Shown here: one piece after another, positions 1-12,394 of the stretch
How positions within the stretch are numbered: position 1 is the first letter of the stretch
How the letters are laid out: each line of letters begins with the position of its first letter
From: Siderastrea radians
Taxonomy: Eukaryota > Cnidaria > Anthozoa > Scleractinia > Rhizangiidae
DNA length: 64,000 nt
Assembly (NCBI GenBank): GCA_964017195.1
Contig: OZ024890.1
Location: 71,255,276 to 71,319,275 of the forward strand
Direction: 5' to 3'
Program-made: the position numbers and the translations under genes
The notes under the pieces: generated by a model
Told to the model about the DNA's origin: nothing
The model's input: the letters and a program-made list of their open reading frames with translations, nothing else
Database searches by the model: none

Positions 1-319
1 CTTTGGTAATAAATGTTATTTGGCGGTCTCAGCTGCGTGCACCAATTTCAAAAATGCTTTAAAATCCTTTGCAACCATCAGTAAAAAATTCCTTTTGTTG
101 AAAACTACGTAGAATGCTTGACATGTGGGATCCTAAGGCAAACAATCCCATTTTGAGGGCAGACACAGAGGCCAAAAAATGTGTTGCATGTGATCAGGTG
201 CGCAAAAAATGCTGCCCAGAGGCCCAAAAATAATGCAAATCCCTTGGGGCTTTAAGAAAAAATCCTTATTGTGCAGAAAGTCTGCGATTTTGTCGGTAAG
301 GTGGAAATTTAATTTTTGA

Positions 320-345
320 GGGTGGGGGGGGGGGGGGTGGGTGGG
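320..345 (+). other. G-rich tract, potential G-quadruplex
   Basis: An uninterrupted run of 14 G (324-337) is flanked by GGG and two TGGG repeats. It is an expansion of the complement of the ordinary B2 element cccaccccaccc. At least four G-runs of three or more with 1-nt spacers are present, enough for an intramolecular G-quadruplex on the plus strand. Folding is inferred, not shown. Confidence 0.6.
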
Positions 346-731
346 ACCCGTCCCTAAGAAAGTGCTCATTTTGATTCAACGGCCCCAGCATGAAAGCACC
401 TCAGATTCCGTTCAAGCACCTCAAATAGGGTTGGGACCCCGCCCTTCAAAAAAGTTCTTTTTTTGGTGCAACGGCCCCAGCATAAAAGCATTTCAGATTC
501 CGTTTGGGGACCTCAAAAAATCATTTTGGCGCTATTCTTAGAGAAATTGGCGATACTAAGACATGCCACAAATTTTGGGCTCTTGAATTACTCCCAAAAG
601 ATAATTGACGGTCTCAGCTGCATGCACAAAGGTAAAAAATGTATTCAAATCCATTGCAACCATCAGAAAAAAATTCCTTTTGCTAAAAACTACAAAGAAT
701 GCGCGATATGTGCGATCCTTAGGAAAAACCC

Positions 732-784
732 TTTTTATCCTCTGTGCATGCGCTCATTTTGAGCGCATGCACAGAGGATAAAAA
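732..784. repeat. Perfect 25-bp-arm palindrome
   Basis: Arms 732-756 and 760-784 are exact reverse complements separated by only TTT (757-759). The core is gcatgcgctca / tgagcgcatgc. In other satellite copies this position shows no such symmetry, so the palindrome is private to this copy. It probably arose by template switching at a shorter quasi-palindrome. Confidence 0.9.
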
Positions 785-1345
785 ATGTGTTGCGCCTGGT
801 CAGGTGCGCTAAAAATGCTGCCCAGAGGCAAAAATAATGCAAATCCCTCGGGGCTATAAAAAAATGTTTATTGTGTAGAGAATCTGCGATTTTGTCGGTA
901 AGGTGGAAATTTCATTTTTGAGGGAGGTGTGGTGGGTGAGACCCCGCCCCTCAAAAAGTGCTCAATTTGGTGCAACGGCCCTAGCATAAAAGCACCTCTG
1001 ATTTCGTTCGGGCACCTCAAAAAATCATTTTGGCGCTATTGTTATAGAATTTGGAAATACTAAAAAAATACCACACTTTTTGGGGGCTTAAATTAGTCCC
1101 AAAAAGTTAATTGGCGGTCTCAGCTGCATGCGCAAAGGTCAAAAATCCATTTAAATCCTTTGTGTTCATCAGGAAAAATTCCTTTTGTTGAAAACTACAA
1201 AGAATGCGCAATATGTGCGATCCTTAGGGAAAAAACCCACTTTGAGGGCATACACAGAGGATACAATATGTGTTGCGCGTGGTCAGGTGCGCTAAAATTG
1301 CTGTCCAGAGGCCCAAAAACTATGCAAATCCCTCGGGGCCGCTAG

Positions 1346-4300
1346 GAATGCCCCAAAATGGGGTTTTTCCATAAGGATCGCACATATCGCGATTTCTTTG
1401 TACTATTCAAGAAAAAGAATTTTTTTCTGACGGTCCTAAAGGGTCTGAATGCATTTTGGACTCTTGTGCATGCAGCTGAGAGCGCCAATTAGCTTTTTTA
1501 GCCTCTGGAAACGCCCCAAAATGGGGATTTTTCCCTAAGGATCGCACATATCGCGATTTCTTTGTACTATTCAACAAAAAGATTTCTTTTTGGATGGTCC
1601 CAAAGGGTTTGAATGCATTTTGGACCTTTTTGCATGCAGCTGAGAGCGCCAATTAGCTTCTTTCTGCTTTTTGGGACCAAATCAAGCCCTGAAAAAGTGC
1701 AGCATTTCTTAGTATCGCCAAATTCTATAGAACAAGCGCCAAATGGATTGTTTTTTAGCGACGCAACGGGATCTGAGGTGCTTTTATGCTGGGGCCGTTG
1801 CACCAAAATGAGCACTGTTTTGAGGAACCCACCATAACCCTCTCAAAACTGAAATTCCCACCTTATCGACAAAATTGCAGAGTTTCTACACAATAAACTT
1901 TTGTTTCTGATAGTCCCGAGGGATTTGCATTTTTTGGGGCCTCTGGGGAGCATTTTTAGCGCACCTGAGCACGTACAACACCTTTTTTAGCCTCTGGGAA
2001 TGCCCCAAAATGGTTTTTTTCCCTGAGGGTCGCACATATCGCGATTTCTTTGTACTATTAAACAAAACGAATTTTTTTTCTGACGGTCCCAAAGGGTCTG
2101 AATGCATTTTGGACCTTTGTGCATGCAGCTGAGAGCACCAATTAGCTTTTTTAGCCTCTGGAAACGCCCCAAAATGGGGATTTTCCCCTAAGGATCGCAC
2201 ATATCGCGATTTCTTTGTACTATTCAACAAAAAGATTTCTTTTTGGATGGTCCCAAAGGGTTTGAATGCATTTTGGACCTTTTTGCATGCAGCTGAGAGC
2301 GCCAATTAGCTTCTTTCTGCTTTTTGGGACCAAATCAAGCCCTGAAAAAGTGCAGCATTTCTTAGTATCGCCAAATTCTATAGAACGAGCGCCAAATGGA
2401 TTGTTTTTTAGCGACGCAACGGGATCTGAGGTGCTTTTATGCTGGGGCCGTTGCACCAAAATGAGCACTGTTTTGAGGAACCCACCATAACCCTCTCAAA
2501 ACTGAAATTCCCACCTTATCGACAAAATTGCAGAGTTTCTACACAATAAACTTTTGTTTCTGATAGTCCCGAGGGATTTGCATTTTTTGGGGCCTCTGGG
2601 GAGCATTTTTAGCGCACCTGAGCACGTACAACACCTTTTTTAGCCTCTGGGAATGCCCCAAAATGGTTTTTTTCCCTGAGGGTCGCACATATCGCGATTT
2701 ATTTGTACTTTTGCACAAAAGGAATTTTTTTCTGATGGTTCCAAAGGGTTTGAATGCATTTTGGACCTTTGTGCATGCAGGTGAGAGCGCCAATAAGCTT
2801 TTTTCTGGTTTTTGGGACCAATTCAAGCCCTGAAAAAGCGCAGCATTTTTTAGTATCGCCAAATGCTATAAAAATAGCGCCAAATGGATTATTTTTGGGA
2901 CCGCATCGAGATCTGAGGTGCTTTTATGCTGGGGCCGTTGCACCAAAATAAGCACTTTTTAAGGGGCCCACCCCACCTTTTTCAAAACTTAAATTTCCAC
3001 CTTATGGACAAAGTTGCAGACTTTCTACACATTAACCTTTTTTTCTGATAGCCCCGAGTGATTTGCATATTTTGGGGCCTCTGGGGAGCATTTTGAGCGC
3101 ACCTGAGCACGTGCAACACCTTTTTTAGCCTCTGGGAATGCCCCAAAATGGGGTTTTTTCGCTAAGGATCGCACATATCGCGATTTCTTTGTACTATTCA
3201 ACAAAAAGAATTCTTTTTGGATGGTCCCAAAGGGTTTGAATGCATTTTGGACCTTTTTGCATGCAGCTGAGAGCGCCAATTAACGTTTTTCTGCTTTTTG
3301 GGACCAAATCAAGCCCTGAAAAAGTGCAGCATTTCTTAGTATCGCCAAATTCTATAGAAATAGCGCCAAATGGATTGTTTTTTAGTGACGCAACGGGATC
3401 TGAGGTGCTTTTATGCTGGGGCCGTTGCACCAAAATGAGCACTTTTTTGAGGAACCCACCATAACCCTCTCAAAACTGAAATTTCCACCTTATCGACAAA
3501 ATAGCAGAGTTTCTACACAATAAACGTTTGTTTCTGATAGTCCCGAGGGATTTGCATTTTTTGGGGCCTCTGGGAAGCATTTTAAGCGCAGCTGAGCACG
3601 TGCAACACCTTTTTTAGCCTCTGGGAATGCCCCAAAATGGGTTTTTTTCCCTAAGGATCGCACATATCGCGATTTCTTTGTACTATTCTACAAAAGGAAT
3701 TTTTTTCTGATGGTTCCAAAGGGTTTGAGTTATTTTGGACCTTTGTGTATACAGCTGAAAGCGCCAATTAGCTTTTTTCTGCTTTTTGGGATTAATTCAA
3801 GCCCTGAAAAAGTGCAGTATTTTTTACTATCGCCAAATTCTATAAAAATAGCGCCAAAGGGATTGTTTTTTGGTGCAGCAACGGGATGTGAGGAGCTCTT
3901 ATGCTGGGGCCGTTGCACCAAAATGAGCACTTTTTGAGGGACCCACCCCATCCCTCTCAAAATTGAAACTTCCACCTTATGGAGAAAATTGCAGACTTTC
4001 TACACAATTAACTTTTTTTTTCTGATAGCCTCGAGGGATTTGCATTTTTTGGGGCCTCTGGGGAGCATTTTTAGCGCACCTGAGCACGTGCAACACCTTT
4101 TTTAGCCTCTGGGAATGCCCCAAAATAGTTTTTTTCCTTGAGGATCGCACATATCGCGATTTATTTGTACTTTTGCACAAAAGGAATTTTTCTCTGATGG
4201 TCCCAAAGGGTTTGAATGCATTTTGGACCTTTGTGCATGCAGGTGAGAGCGCCAATTAGCTTTTTTCTGGTTTTTGGGACCAATTCAAGCCCTGAAAAAG

Positions 4301-6830
4301 CGCAGCATTTTTTAGTATCGCCAAATTCTATAAAAATAGCGCCAAATGGATTGTTTTTTGGCACTGCATCGGGATCTGAGGTGCTTTTATGCTGGGGCCG
4401 TTGCACCAAAATAAGCACTTTTTGAGGGACCCACCCCACCTTTTTCAAAACTTAAATTTCCACCTTATGGACAAAGTTGCAGACTTTCTACACATTAACC
4501 TTTTTTTCTGATAGCCCCGAGTGATTTGCATATCTTGGGCCCTCTGGGGAGCAATTTGAGCGCAACTGAGCACGAGCAACACCTTTTTTAGCCTCTGGGA
4601 ATGCCCCAAAATGGGGTTTTTTCCCTAAGGATCGCACATATCGCCATTTCTTTGTACTATTCAACAAAAGGAATTTTTCTCTGATTGTCCCAAAGGGTTT
4701 GAATGCACTTTGGACCTTTGTGCATGCAACTGAGAGCGCTATTTAGCTTTTTTAGCCTCTGGGAATGCCCCAAAATTTGGTTTTTTCTCTAAGGATCGCA
4801 CATATCGCGATTTCTTTGTACTATTCAACAAAAGGAAGTTTTCTCTGATGGTCCCAAAGGGTTTGAAAGCATTTTGGACCTTTGTGCATGCAGCTGAGAA
4901 CGCCAATTAGCTTTTTTAGCCTATGGGAATGCCCCAAAATGGGGTTGGTTTTTTCCCTAAGGATCGCACAAATCGTAATTTCTTTGTACTATTCAACTAA
5001 AGGAATTTTTTTCTGATGGGCCCAAAGGGTTTGAATGCATTTTGGACCTTTGTGCCCGAGCTGAGAGCGCCAATTGGCTTTATCTGCTTTTTTGGACCAA
5101 TTCAAGCCCTGAAAAAGTTCAGCATTTTTTGGTATCTCCAAATTCTATAAAAATAGTGCCAAATGGATTGTGTTTTGGTGCCGCAACGGGATCTGAGGTG
5201 TTTTATGCTGGGGCCGTTGCACCAAACTGAACACTTTTTTGAGGGACCCACCCCACCTTTCTCAAAACTGATATTTCCACCATATGGACAAAGTCGCCGA
5301 CTTTCTACACATTAAAATGTTTTTCTGATAGCCCCGAGTGATTTGCATTTTTTGGGGCCTCTGGGGAGCATTATTAGCGCACCTGAGCACGTGCAACACC
5401 TTTTTTAGTCTCTGGGAATGCCCCAAAATGGGTTTTTTTTCTCTAATTATTGCACATATCGCGATTTCTTTGTACTATTCAACAAAAGGAATTTTTTCCG
5501 ATGGTCCCAAAGGGTTTGAATGCATTTTGGACCTTTGGGAATGCAGCTGGGAGCGTCAAGTAGCTTTTTTAGTCTCTGGGAATGCCCCAAAATGGGTTTT
5601 TTTTCTCTAATTATTGCACATATCGCGATTTCTTTGTACTATTCAACAAAAGGAATTTTTTCTGATGGTCCCAAAGGGTTTGAATGCATTTTGGACCTTT
5701 TTGCATGCAGCTGTGAGCGCCAATTAGTTTTTTTCTGCTTTTTGGGTTCAATTCAAGCCCTAAAAAAGTGCAGCATTTTTTAGTATCGCCACATTCTATA
5801 AAAATAGCGCCAAATGGATTGTCTTTTGGTGCCGCAACGGGATCTGAGGTGCTTTTATGCTGGGGCCGTTGCACCAAAATGAGCACTTTTTTGAGGGACC
5901 CACCCCACACCTATCAAAACTGAAATTTCCACCTTATCAACAAAATCGACGACTTTCTACAAAATAAACTTTTTTTTCTGATAGCCCCGAGGGATTTGCA
6001 TTTTTGGGGGCCTCTGGGAAGCATTTTTAGCGCACCTGAGCACGTGCAACACTTTTTTTAGCCTCTGGGAATGCCCCAAAATAGGTTTTTTCCCCTAAGG
6101 ATCGCACAAATCGCGATTTCTTTGTAGTATTCAACAAAAAGAATTTTTTTCTGATGGTCCCATAGGGTTTGAATGCATTTTGGACCTTTGAGGATGCAGC
6201 TGTGAGCGCCAATTTGCTTTTTTCTGCTTTTTTTGGACCATCCAAGCCCTGAAAAAGTGTAGCATTTTTCAGTATCGCCAAATTCTATAAAAATGGCACC
6301 AAATGGATTGTTTTTTGGTGCTGCAACAGGATCTGAGGTGCTTTTATGCTGGGGCCGTTGCACCAAAATGAGCACCTTTTTGAGGGACCCACCCCATAAC
6401 TCTCAAAACTGAAATCTCCACCTTATTGACAAAATCGCAGACTTTATACAAAATAAACTTTTTTTTCTGATAGTCCCCAGGGATTTTCATTTTTGGGGGC
6501 CTCTGGGGAGCATTTTTAGCGCACCTGAGCACGTGCAACACCTTTTTTAGCCTCTTGGAATGCCCCAAAATGGGGTTCTTTCCCTAAGGAATTTTTTCTG
6601 ACGGTCCCAGAGGGTTTAAATGCATTTTGGACCCTTGTGCATGCAGCTGAGAGCGCCAATTAGCTTTTTTAGCCTCTGGGAATGCCCGAAAATAAGTTTT
6701 TTTCTCTAAGAATCGTACATATCGAGATTTCTTTGTACTATTCAACGAAAGGAATTTTTTCTGATGGTCCCAAAGGGTTTGAATGCATTTTGGACCTTTG
6801 TGCATGCAGCTGAGAGCGCCAATTAGCTTT
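1346..6830 (+). repeat. Higher-order satellite array, W subfamily
   Basis: About nine A(n)-B1-B2 units are present, with B1 modules near 1,660, 2,313, 2,800, 3,287, 3,770, 4,260, 5,085, 5,730 and 6,220. The B2 tail here is ggggagcatttttagcgc followed by acctgagcacgtgcaacacc, which distinguishes this block from the rest. A monomers carry atatcgcgatttctttgtac with an imperfect hairpin (tactattcaac). Unit lengths are about 487-650 bp depending on the number of A monomers. The block holds no gene; open frames are short, occur in all frames and shift between copies. Confidence 0.93.
1383..2690 (+). repeat. 653-bp near-identical tandem duplication of one satellite unit
   Basis: Bases from about 1,383 to 2,040 recur with an offset of exactly 653 at about 2,036-2,693. 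Shared private variants include gaggaacccaccataaccc and the 5'-ctgatagtcccgaggg tail. The few differences include a gaacaagcg/gaacgagcg pair near 1,730 and 2,383. This is a recent unequal exchange of one four-monomer unit (two A, B1, B2). Confidence 0.85.
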
Positions 6831-9800
6831 TGTCTACTTTTTGGGGCTAATTCAAGCCCTGAAAAGTGCAGCATGTTTTAGTATCGCCAAATTCGATAAA
6901 ATTAGTGCCAAATGGAATGTTTTTTGGTGCAGCAACGGGATCTGCGGTGCTTTTGTGCTGGGGCCGTTGCACCAAAACCAGCACTTTCTTGAGGGACCCA
7001 CCCCACTCCTCTCAAAACTGAAATTCCCACCTTATCGACAAAATCACAGAGTTTCTACACAATAAACTTTTTTTTCTAATAGCCCCGAGGGATTTGCATT
7101 ATTATTGGGCCTTTGTGCAGCCTTGCGCATTTAACAACACCTATTTTCGCCTCTGGGAATGTCCCAAAATGGGGTTTTTTCCCTAAGGATCGCACATATC
7201 GCGCCTTCTTTGTGCTATTGCACGAAAGGAATTTTTTTCGGATGGTCCCAAAGGGATTGAATGTATTTTGGACCTTTGTGCATGCAGCTGAGAGCGCCAG
7301 TCAGCTTCTTAGCCTCTGGGAATGCCCCAAAATTGGTTTTTTTCCCTAGGGATCGCACCTATCGCACTTTCTTTGTGCTTTTGCACAAAAGAAATTTTTT
7401 TCGGATGGTTGCAAAGGGATTGAATGCATTTTGGACCTTTGTGCATGCAGCTGAGAGTGCCAATTAGCTTTTCTCTGCTTTTTGGGGCTAATTCAAGCCC
7501 TGAAAAAGTGTAGCATGTTTTAGTATCGCCAAATTCGATAAAAAACAGTGCCAAATGGAATGTTTTTTGGTGCAGCAACAGGATCTGGGGTGCTTTTGTG
7601 GTGGGGTCGTTGCACCAAAATCAGGACTTTTTTGAGGGACCCACCCCACCCCTCTCAAAACTGAAATTTCCACCTTATCGACAAAATCACAGACTTTCTA
7701 CACAATGAACTTTTTTTTCTGATAGCCCCGAGGGATTTGCATTATTATTGGGCCTTTGTGCAGCCTTGCGCAGCCTTGCGCATTTAACAACACCTTTTTT
7801 CGCCTCTGGGAATGCCCCAAAATGGGGTCTTTTCCCCAACGATCGCACATATCGCGCCTTCTTTGTGCTTTTGCACAAAAGGAACTTTTTTCGGATGGTC
7901 CCAAAGGTATTCAATGTATTTTAGACCTTTGTGCACGCAGCTGAGAGCACCAGTTAGCTTTTCTAGCCTCTGGGAAGGCCCCAAAATGGGGTTTTTTCCT
8001 TTAAGGATCGCACCTATCGCGCTTTCTTTGTGCTTTTGCACAAAAGGAATTTTTTTCGGTTGGTCCCAAAGGGATTGAATGCATTTTGGACCTTTGTGCA
8101 TGCAGCTGAGAACGCCAATTAGTTTTTTTCTGCTCTTGGGAGCTAATTTAAGCCCTGAAAAAGTGCAGCATGTTTTAGTATCGCCAAATTCGATAAAAAT
8201 AGTACCAAATGGAATGTTTTTTGGTGCCGCAACGGGATCTGGGGTGCTTTTGTGCTAGGGCCGTTGCACCAAAATCAGCACTTTTTGGAGGGACCCACCC
8301 CACCCCTCTCAAAACTGAAATTCCCACCTTATCGACAAAATCACAGACTTTCTACACAATAAACTTTTTTTTCTGATAGACCCGAGGGATTTGCATTATT
8401 ATTGGGCCTTTGCGCAAACTTGGGCAGCCTTGCGCATTTAATAACACACAACACCTTTTTTAGCCTGTGGGAATGCCCCAAAATGGGGTTTTATCCCTAA
8501 GAATCGCACATATCGCGCCCTCTTTGTGGTTTTGGACAAATGGAATTTTTTTCGGATGGTCCCGAAGGGATTGAATGCATTTTGGACCTTTGTGCATGCA
8601 GCTGAGAACGCCAATTAGTTTTTTTCTGCTCTTGGGAGCTAATTTAAGCCCTGAAAAAGTGCAGCATGTTTTAGTATCGCCAAATTCGATAAAAATAGTG
8701 CCAAATAGAATGTTTTGTGGTGCCGCAACGGGATCTGGGGTGCTTTTGTGCTGGGGCCGTTGCACCAAAATCAGCACTTTTTGGAGGGACCAACCCCACC
8801 CCTCTCAAAACTGAAATTCCCACCTTATCGACAAAATCACAGACTTTCTACACAATAAACTTTTTTTTCTGATAGACCCGAGGGATTTGCATTATTATTG
8901 GGCCATTGCGCAAACTTTGGCAGCCTTGAGCATTTAACAAGACACAACACCTTTTTTAGCCCCTGGGAATGCCCCAAAATGGGGTTTTATATCTAAGGAT
9001 CGCACATATCGCGCCCTCTTTGTGGTTTTGGACAAAAGGAATTTTTTTCGGACGGTCCCAAAGGAATTGAATGCATTTTGGACCTTTGTGCATGCAGCTG
9101 AGAGCGCCAGTTAGCTTTTCTAGCCTCTGGGAATGCCCCAAAATGGGGTTTTTTCCCTAAGGATCGCACATATCGCGCCTTCTTTGTGCTTTTGCAAAAA
9201 AGGAATTTTTTTCGGATGGTCTCAAGGGATTGAATGCATTTTGAACATTTGTGCACGCAGCTGAGAGCGCCAATTAGCTTTTTTCTGCTTTTTGGGGCCA
9301 ATTCAAGCCCTGAAAAAGTGCAGCATGTTTTAGTATCGCCAAATTCGATAAAAATAGTGCCAAATGGAATGTTTTTTGGTGCCGCAACGGGATCTGGGGT
9401 GCTTTTGTGCTGGGGCCGTTGCACCAAAATCAGCACTTTTTTGAGGGACCCACCCCACCCGTTTCAAAACTGAAATTCCCACCTCATCGACAAAATCACA
9501 GACTTTCTACACAATAAACTTTTTTTTCTGATAGCCCCGACGGATTTGCATTATTATTGGGCCTTTGCACAGCCTTTTGCAGCCTTGCGCATTTAACAAC
9601 ACCTTTTTTAGCCTCTGGGAATGCCCCAAAATGGGGTCTTTTCCCTAAGGATCGCACATATCGCGCTTTCTTTGTGCTTTTGCACAAAAGGAATTTTTTT
9701 CGGATAGACCCAAAGGAATTGAATGCATTTTGGACCTTTGTGCATGCAGCTGAGAACGCCAATTAGCTTTTTTCTTCTTTTTGGGGCTAATTGAAGCCCT

Positions 9801-12394
9801 GAAAAAGTGCAGAATGTTTTAGTATCGCCACATACGATCAAAAAGTGCCAAATGGAATGTTTTTTGGTGCTGCAACGGACTCTGGGGTGCTTTTGTGCTG
9901 GGGCCGTTGCACCAAAATCAACACATTTTTGAGGGACCCACCCCACCCCTCTCAAAACTGAAATTCCCACCTTATCGACAAAATCACAGATTTTCTACAC
10001 AATAAACTTTTTTTCTGATAGCCCCGAGAGATTTGCATTATTATTGGGCCTTTGCGCAGCCTTTTGCAGCGTTGTGCATTTTGGATCTTTGTGCATGCAG
10101 CTGAGAGCGCCAATTAGCTTTTTTCTGCTTTTGGGGGCTAATTTAAGCCCTGAAAAAGTGCAGCATGTTTTAGTATCGCCACATACGATAAAAAAGTGCC
10201 AAATGGAGTGAGTTTGGTGCTGCAACGGACCCTGGGGTGCTTTTGTGCTGGGGCCGTTGCACCAAAATGAACACATTTTTGAGGGACCCACCCCACCCCT
10301 CTCAAAACTGAAATTCCCACCTTATCGACAAAATCACAGACTTTCTACACAATAAACTTTTTTTTCTGATAGCCCCGAGGGATTTGCATTATTATTGGGC
10401 CTTTGCGCAGCCTTGTGCAGCCTTGTGCAGCCTTGCGCAGCCTTGCGCATTTAAAAACACCTTTTTTAGCCTCTGGGAATGCCCCAAATTGGGTTTTTTT
10501 CCCTAAGGATCGCACATATCGCACCTTCTTTGTGCTTTTGCACAAAAGGAATTTTTTTGGGATGGTCCCAAAGGGATTAAATGCATTTTGCACTTTTTTG
10601 CATGCAGTTTAGAGCGCCAGTTAAATTTTTTAGCCTCTGGGAATGCCCCAAACTGGGGTTTTTTTCTCTAAGGATCGCACATATCGCGCTTTCTTTGTGC
10701 TTTTGCACAAAAGAAATTGTCTTCAGATGGTCCCAAAGGGATTGAATGAATTTTGGACCTTTGTGCATGCAGCTGACAGCGCCAATTAGCTTTTTTCTGC
10801 TTTTTGAGGCTAATTCAAGCCCTGAAAAAGTGCAGCACTTTTTAGTATCGCCAAATTCGATAAAAATAGTGCCAAATGGAATGTTTTTTGATGCCGCAAC
10901 GGGATCTGGGGTGCTTTTGTGCTGGACCCGTTGCACCAAAATCAGCACTTTTTTGAGGGACCCACCCGACCCCTCTCAAAACTGAAGTTCCCCCCTTATT
11001 GAAAAAATCACAGACTTTCTACACGACAAACTTTTTTTTCTGATAGCCCCGAGGGATTTGCATTATTATTGGGCATTTGTGCAGACTTGCACAGCTTTGC
11101 GCAGTTAACAACACCTTTTTTAGCCTCTGGGAATGCCCCAAAATGGGGTTTTTTCCCTAAGGATCGCACATATCGCGCTTTCTTTGTGCTTTTCCACAAA
11201 AGGAATTATTTTCGGATGGTCCCAAAGGGATTGAATGCAATTTGGACCTTTCTGCATGCAGCTGAGAGCGCCAGTTAGCTTTTTTTATGCTTTTTGGGGC
11301 TAATTCAAGCCATGAAAAGGTGCAGCATGTTTCAGTATCGCCAAATTCGATAAAAATAGTGCCAAATGGAATGTTTTTTGGTGCTGCAAGGGGATCTGGG
11401 GTGCTTTTGTGCTGGGGCCGTTGCACCAAAATCAGCACTTTTTTGAGGGACCCACCCCACTCCTCCCAAAACTGAAATTCCCACCTTATCGACAAAATCA
11501 CAGACTTTCTACACAATAAACTTTTTTTCTGATAGCCCCGAGGGATTTGCATTATTATTGGGCCTTTGCGCAGCCTTGCGGAGCCTTGCCCATTTAACAA
11601 CACCTTTTTTAACCTCTGGGAATGCCCCAAAATGGGGTTTTTTCCCTAAGGATCGCACATATCGCGCCTTCCTTATGCTTTTGCACAAAAGCATCTTTTT
11701 TCGGATGGTCCCAAAGGGATTGAATGCATTTTGGACCTTTTTGCATGCAGCTGAGAGCGCCAGTTAGCTTTTTTCTGCTTTTTCGGGCCAATTCAAGCTC
11801 TAAAAAAGTGCAGCATGTTTTAGTATCGCCAAGTTCGATAAAAATAGTGCCAAATGGAATGTTTTTTGGTGCTGCAACGGGATCTGGGGTGCTTTTCTGC
11901 TGGGGCCTTTGCACCGAAGTCAGCACTTTTTTGAGGGACCCACCCCACCCCTCTCAAAACTGAAATATCCACCTTATCGACAAAATCGGAGACTTTCTAC
12001 ACAATAAACTTTTTTTTCTGATAGCCCCGAGGGATTTGCATTATTATTGGGCCTTTGCGCAGCAGTGCGCAGCCTTGCGGATTTAACAACACCTTCTTTA
12101 GCCTCTGGGAATGCCCCAAAATGGGGTTTTTTCCCTAAGGATCGCACATCTTGCGGCTTCTTTGTGGTTTTGCACAAAAGGAAATTTTTTCAGATAGTCC
12201 CAAAGGGATTGATTGCATTGTGGACCTTTGTGCATGCAGCTGAGAAACGGCAGTTAGGTTTTAGCCTCTGGAAATGCCCCAAAACGGGGTTTTTTCCCTA
12301 AGGATCGCACATATCGCGCTTTCTTTGTGCTTTTGCACAAAAGGAATTTTTTTGGATGGTCCCAAAGGGATTGAATGCATTTTGGAGCTTTGTG
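6831..12394 (+). repeat. Higher-order satellite array, L subfamily (left block)
   Basis: Ten B1 modules lie near 6,830, 7,470, 8,125, 8,620, 9,275, 9,765, 10,115, 10,790, 11,285 and 11,770. The B2 tail changes from the W form to gggcctttgcgcagcc with 1-4 copies of the decamer gcgcagcctt and then catttaacaacacc. A monomers now carry the symmetric hairpin tttgtgc-tttt-gcacaaa. One unit near 10,060-10,085 lacks a full A monomer: its B2 tail is fused directly to A at gtgcattttggatctttg. The block ends where a 6-kb foreign segment interrupts an A monomer after ctttgtg. Confidence 0.93.
9437..12394 (+). repeat. Segmental duplication, copy 1 (partner 22,682-25,639)
   Basis: Every base from about 9,437 to 12,394 aligns at a constant offset of 13,245 with 22,682-25,639. 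It shares rare variants such as caacggactctgg, gagtgagtttggtgc and the four-copy gcgcagcctt decamer near 10,410/23,655. By eye only a couple of dozen substitutions separate them over almost 3 kb. Removing the 6,050-bp insertion, the original spacing was about 7.2 kb. An assembly artefact cannot be excluded, but the scattered private differences argue for two real loci. Confidence 0.88.

Larger units (their letters stand above)
1..1345 (-). repeat. Satellite array, inverted segment (W-type, divergent)
   Basis: This stretch is the same satellite as the rest of the window but reads as its reverse complement. For example, gtctgcgattttgtcggtaa near 271-299 is the complement of the B2 motif cttatcgacaaaatcgcaga seen elsewhere on the plus strand. 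Complements of the A motif (tgtgcgatccttaggg, about 1,214-1,229), the B1 motif (caacggccccagcat, 378 and 470) and the B2 tail (cagaggc, ggtcaggtgcgc) all appear in reversed order. Copies are more diverged than in the interior, which fits an array edge. Short open frames here are repeat-derived and not credible genes. Confidence 0.9.

Noticed and set aside
1346..6830. Hammerhead ribozyme core in the satellite (ctgatgg and ctgatag words)
   Set aside because: The conserved CUGANGA and matching GAAA box with three stems cannot be assembled; the words match only partly.
9234..9473. Recurrent plus-strand 60-80-codon frames starting MHFGPLCMQLRAPISFF in dozens of copies
   Set aside because: Conservation equals that of the surrounding satellite, and substitutions do not look biased to synonymous sites. 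They are shadows of the A-B1 junction.
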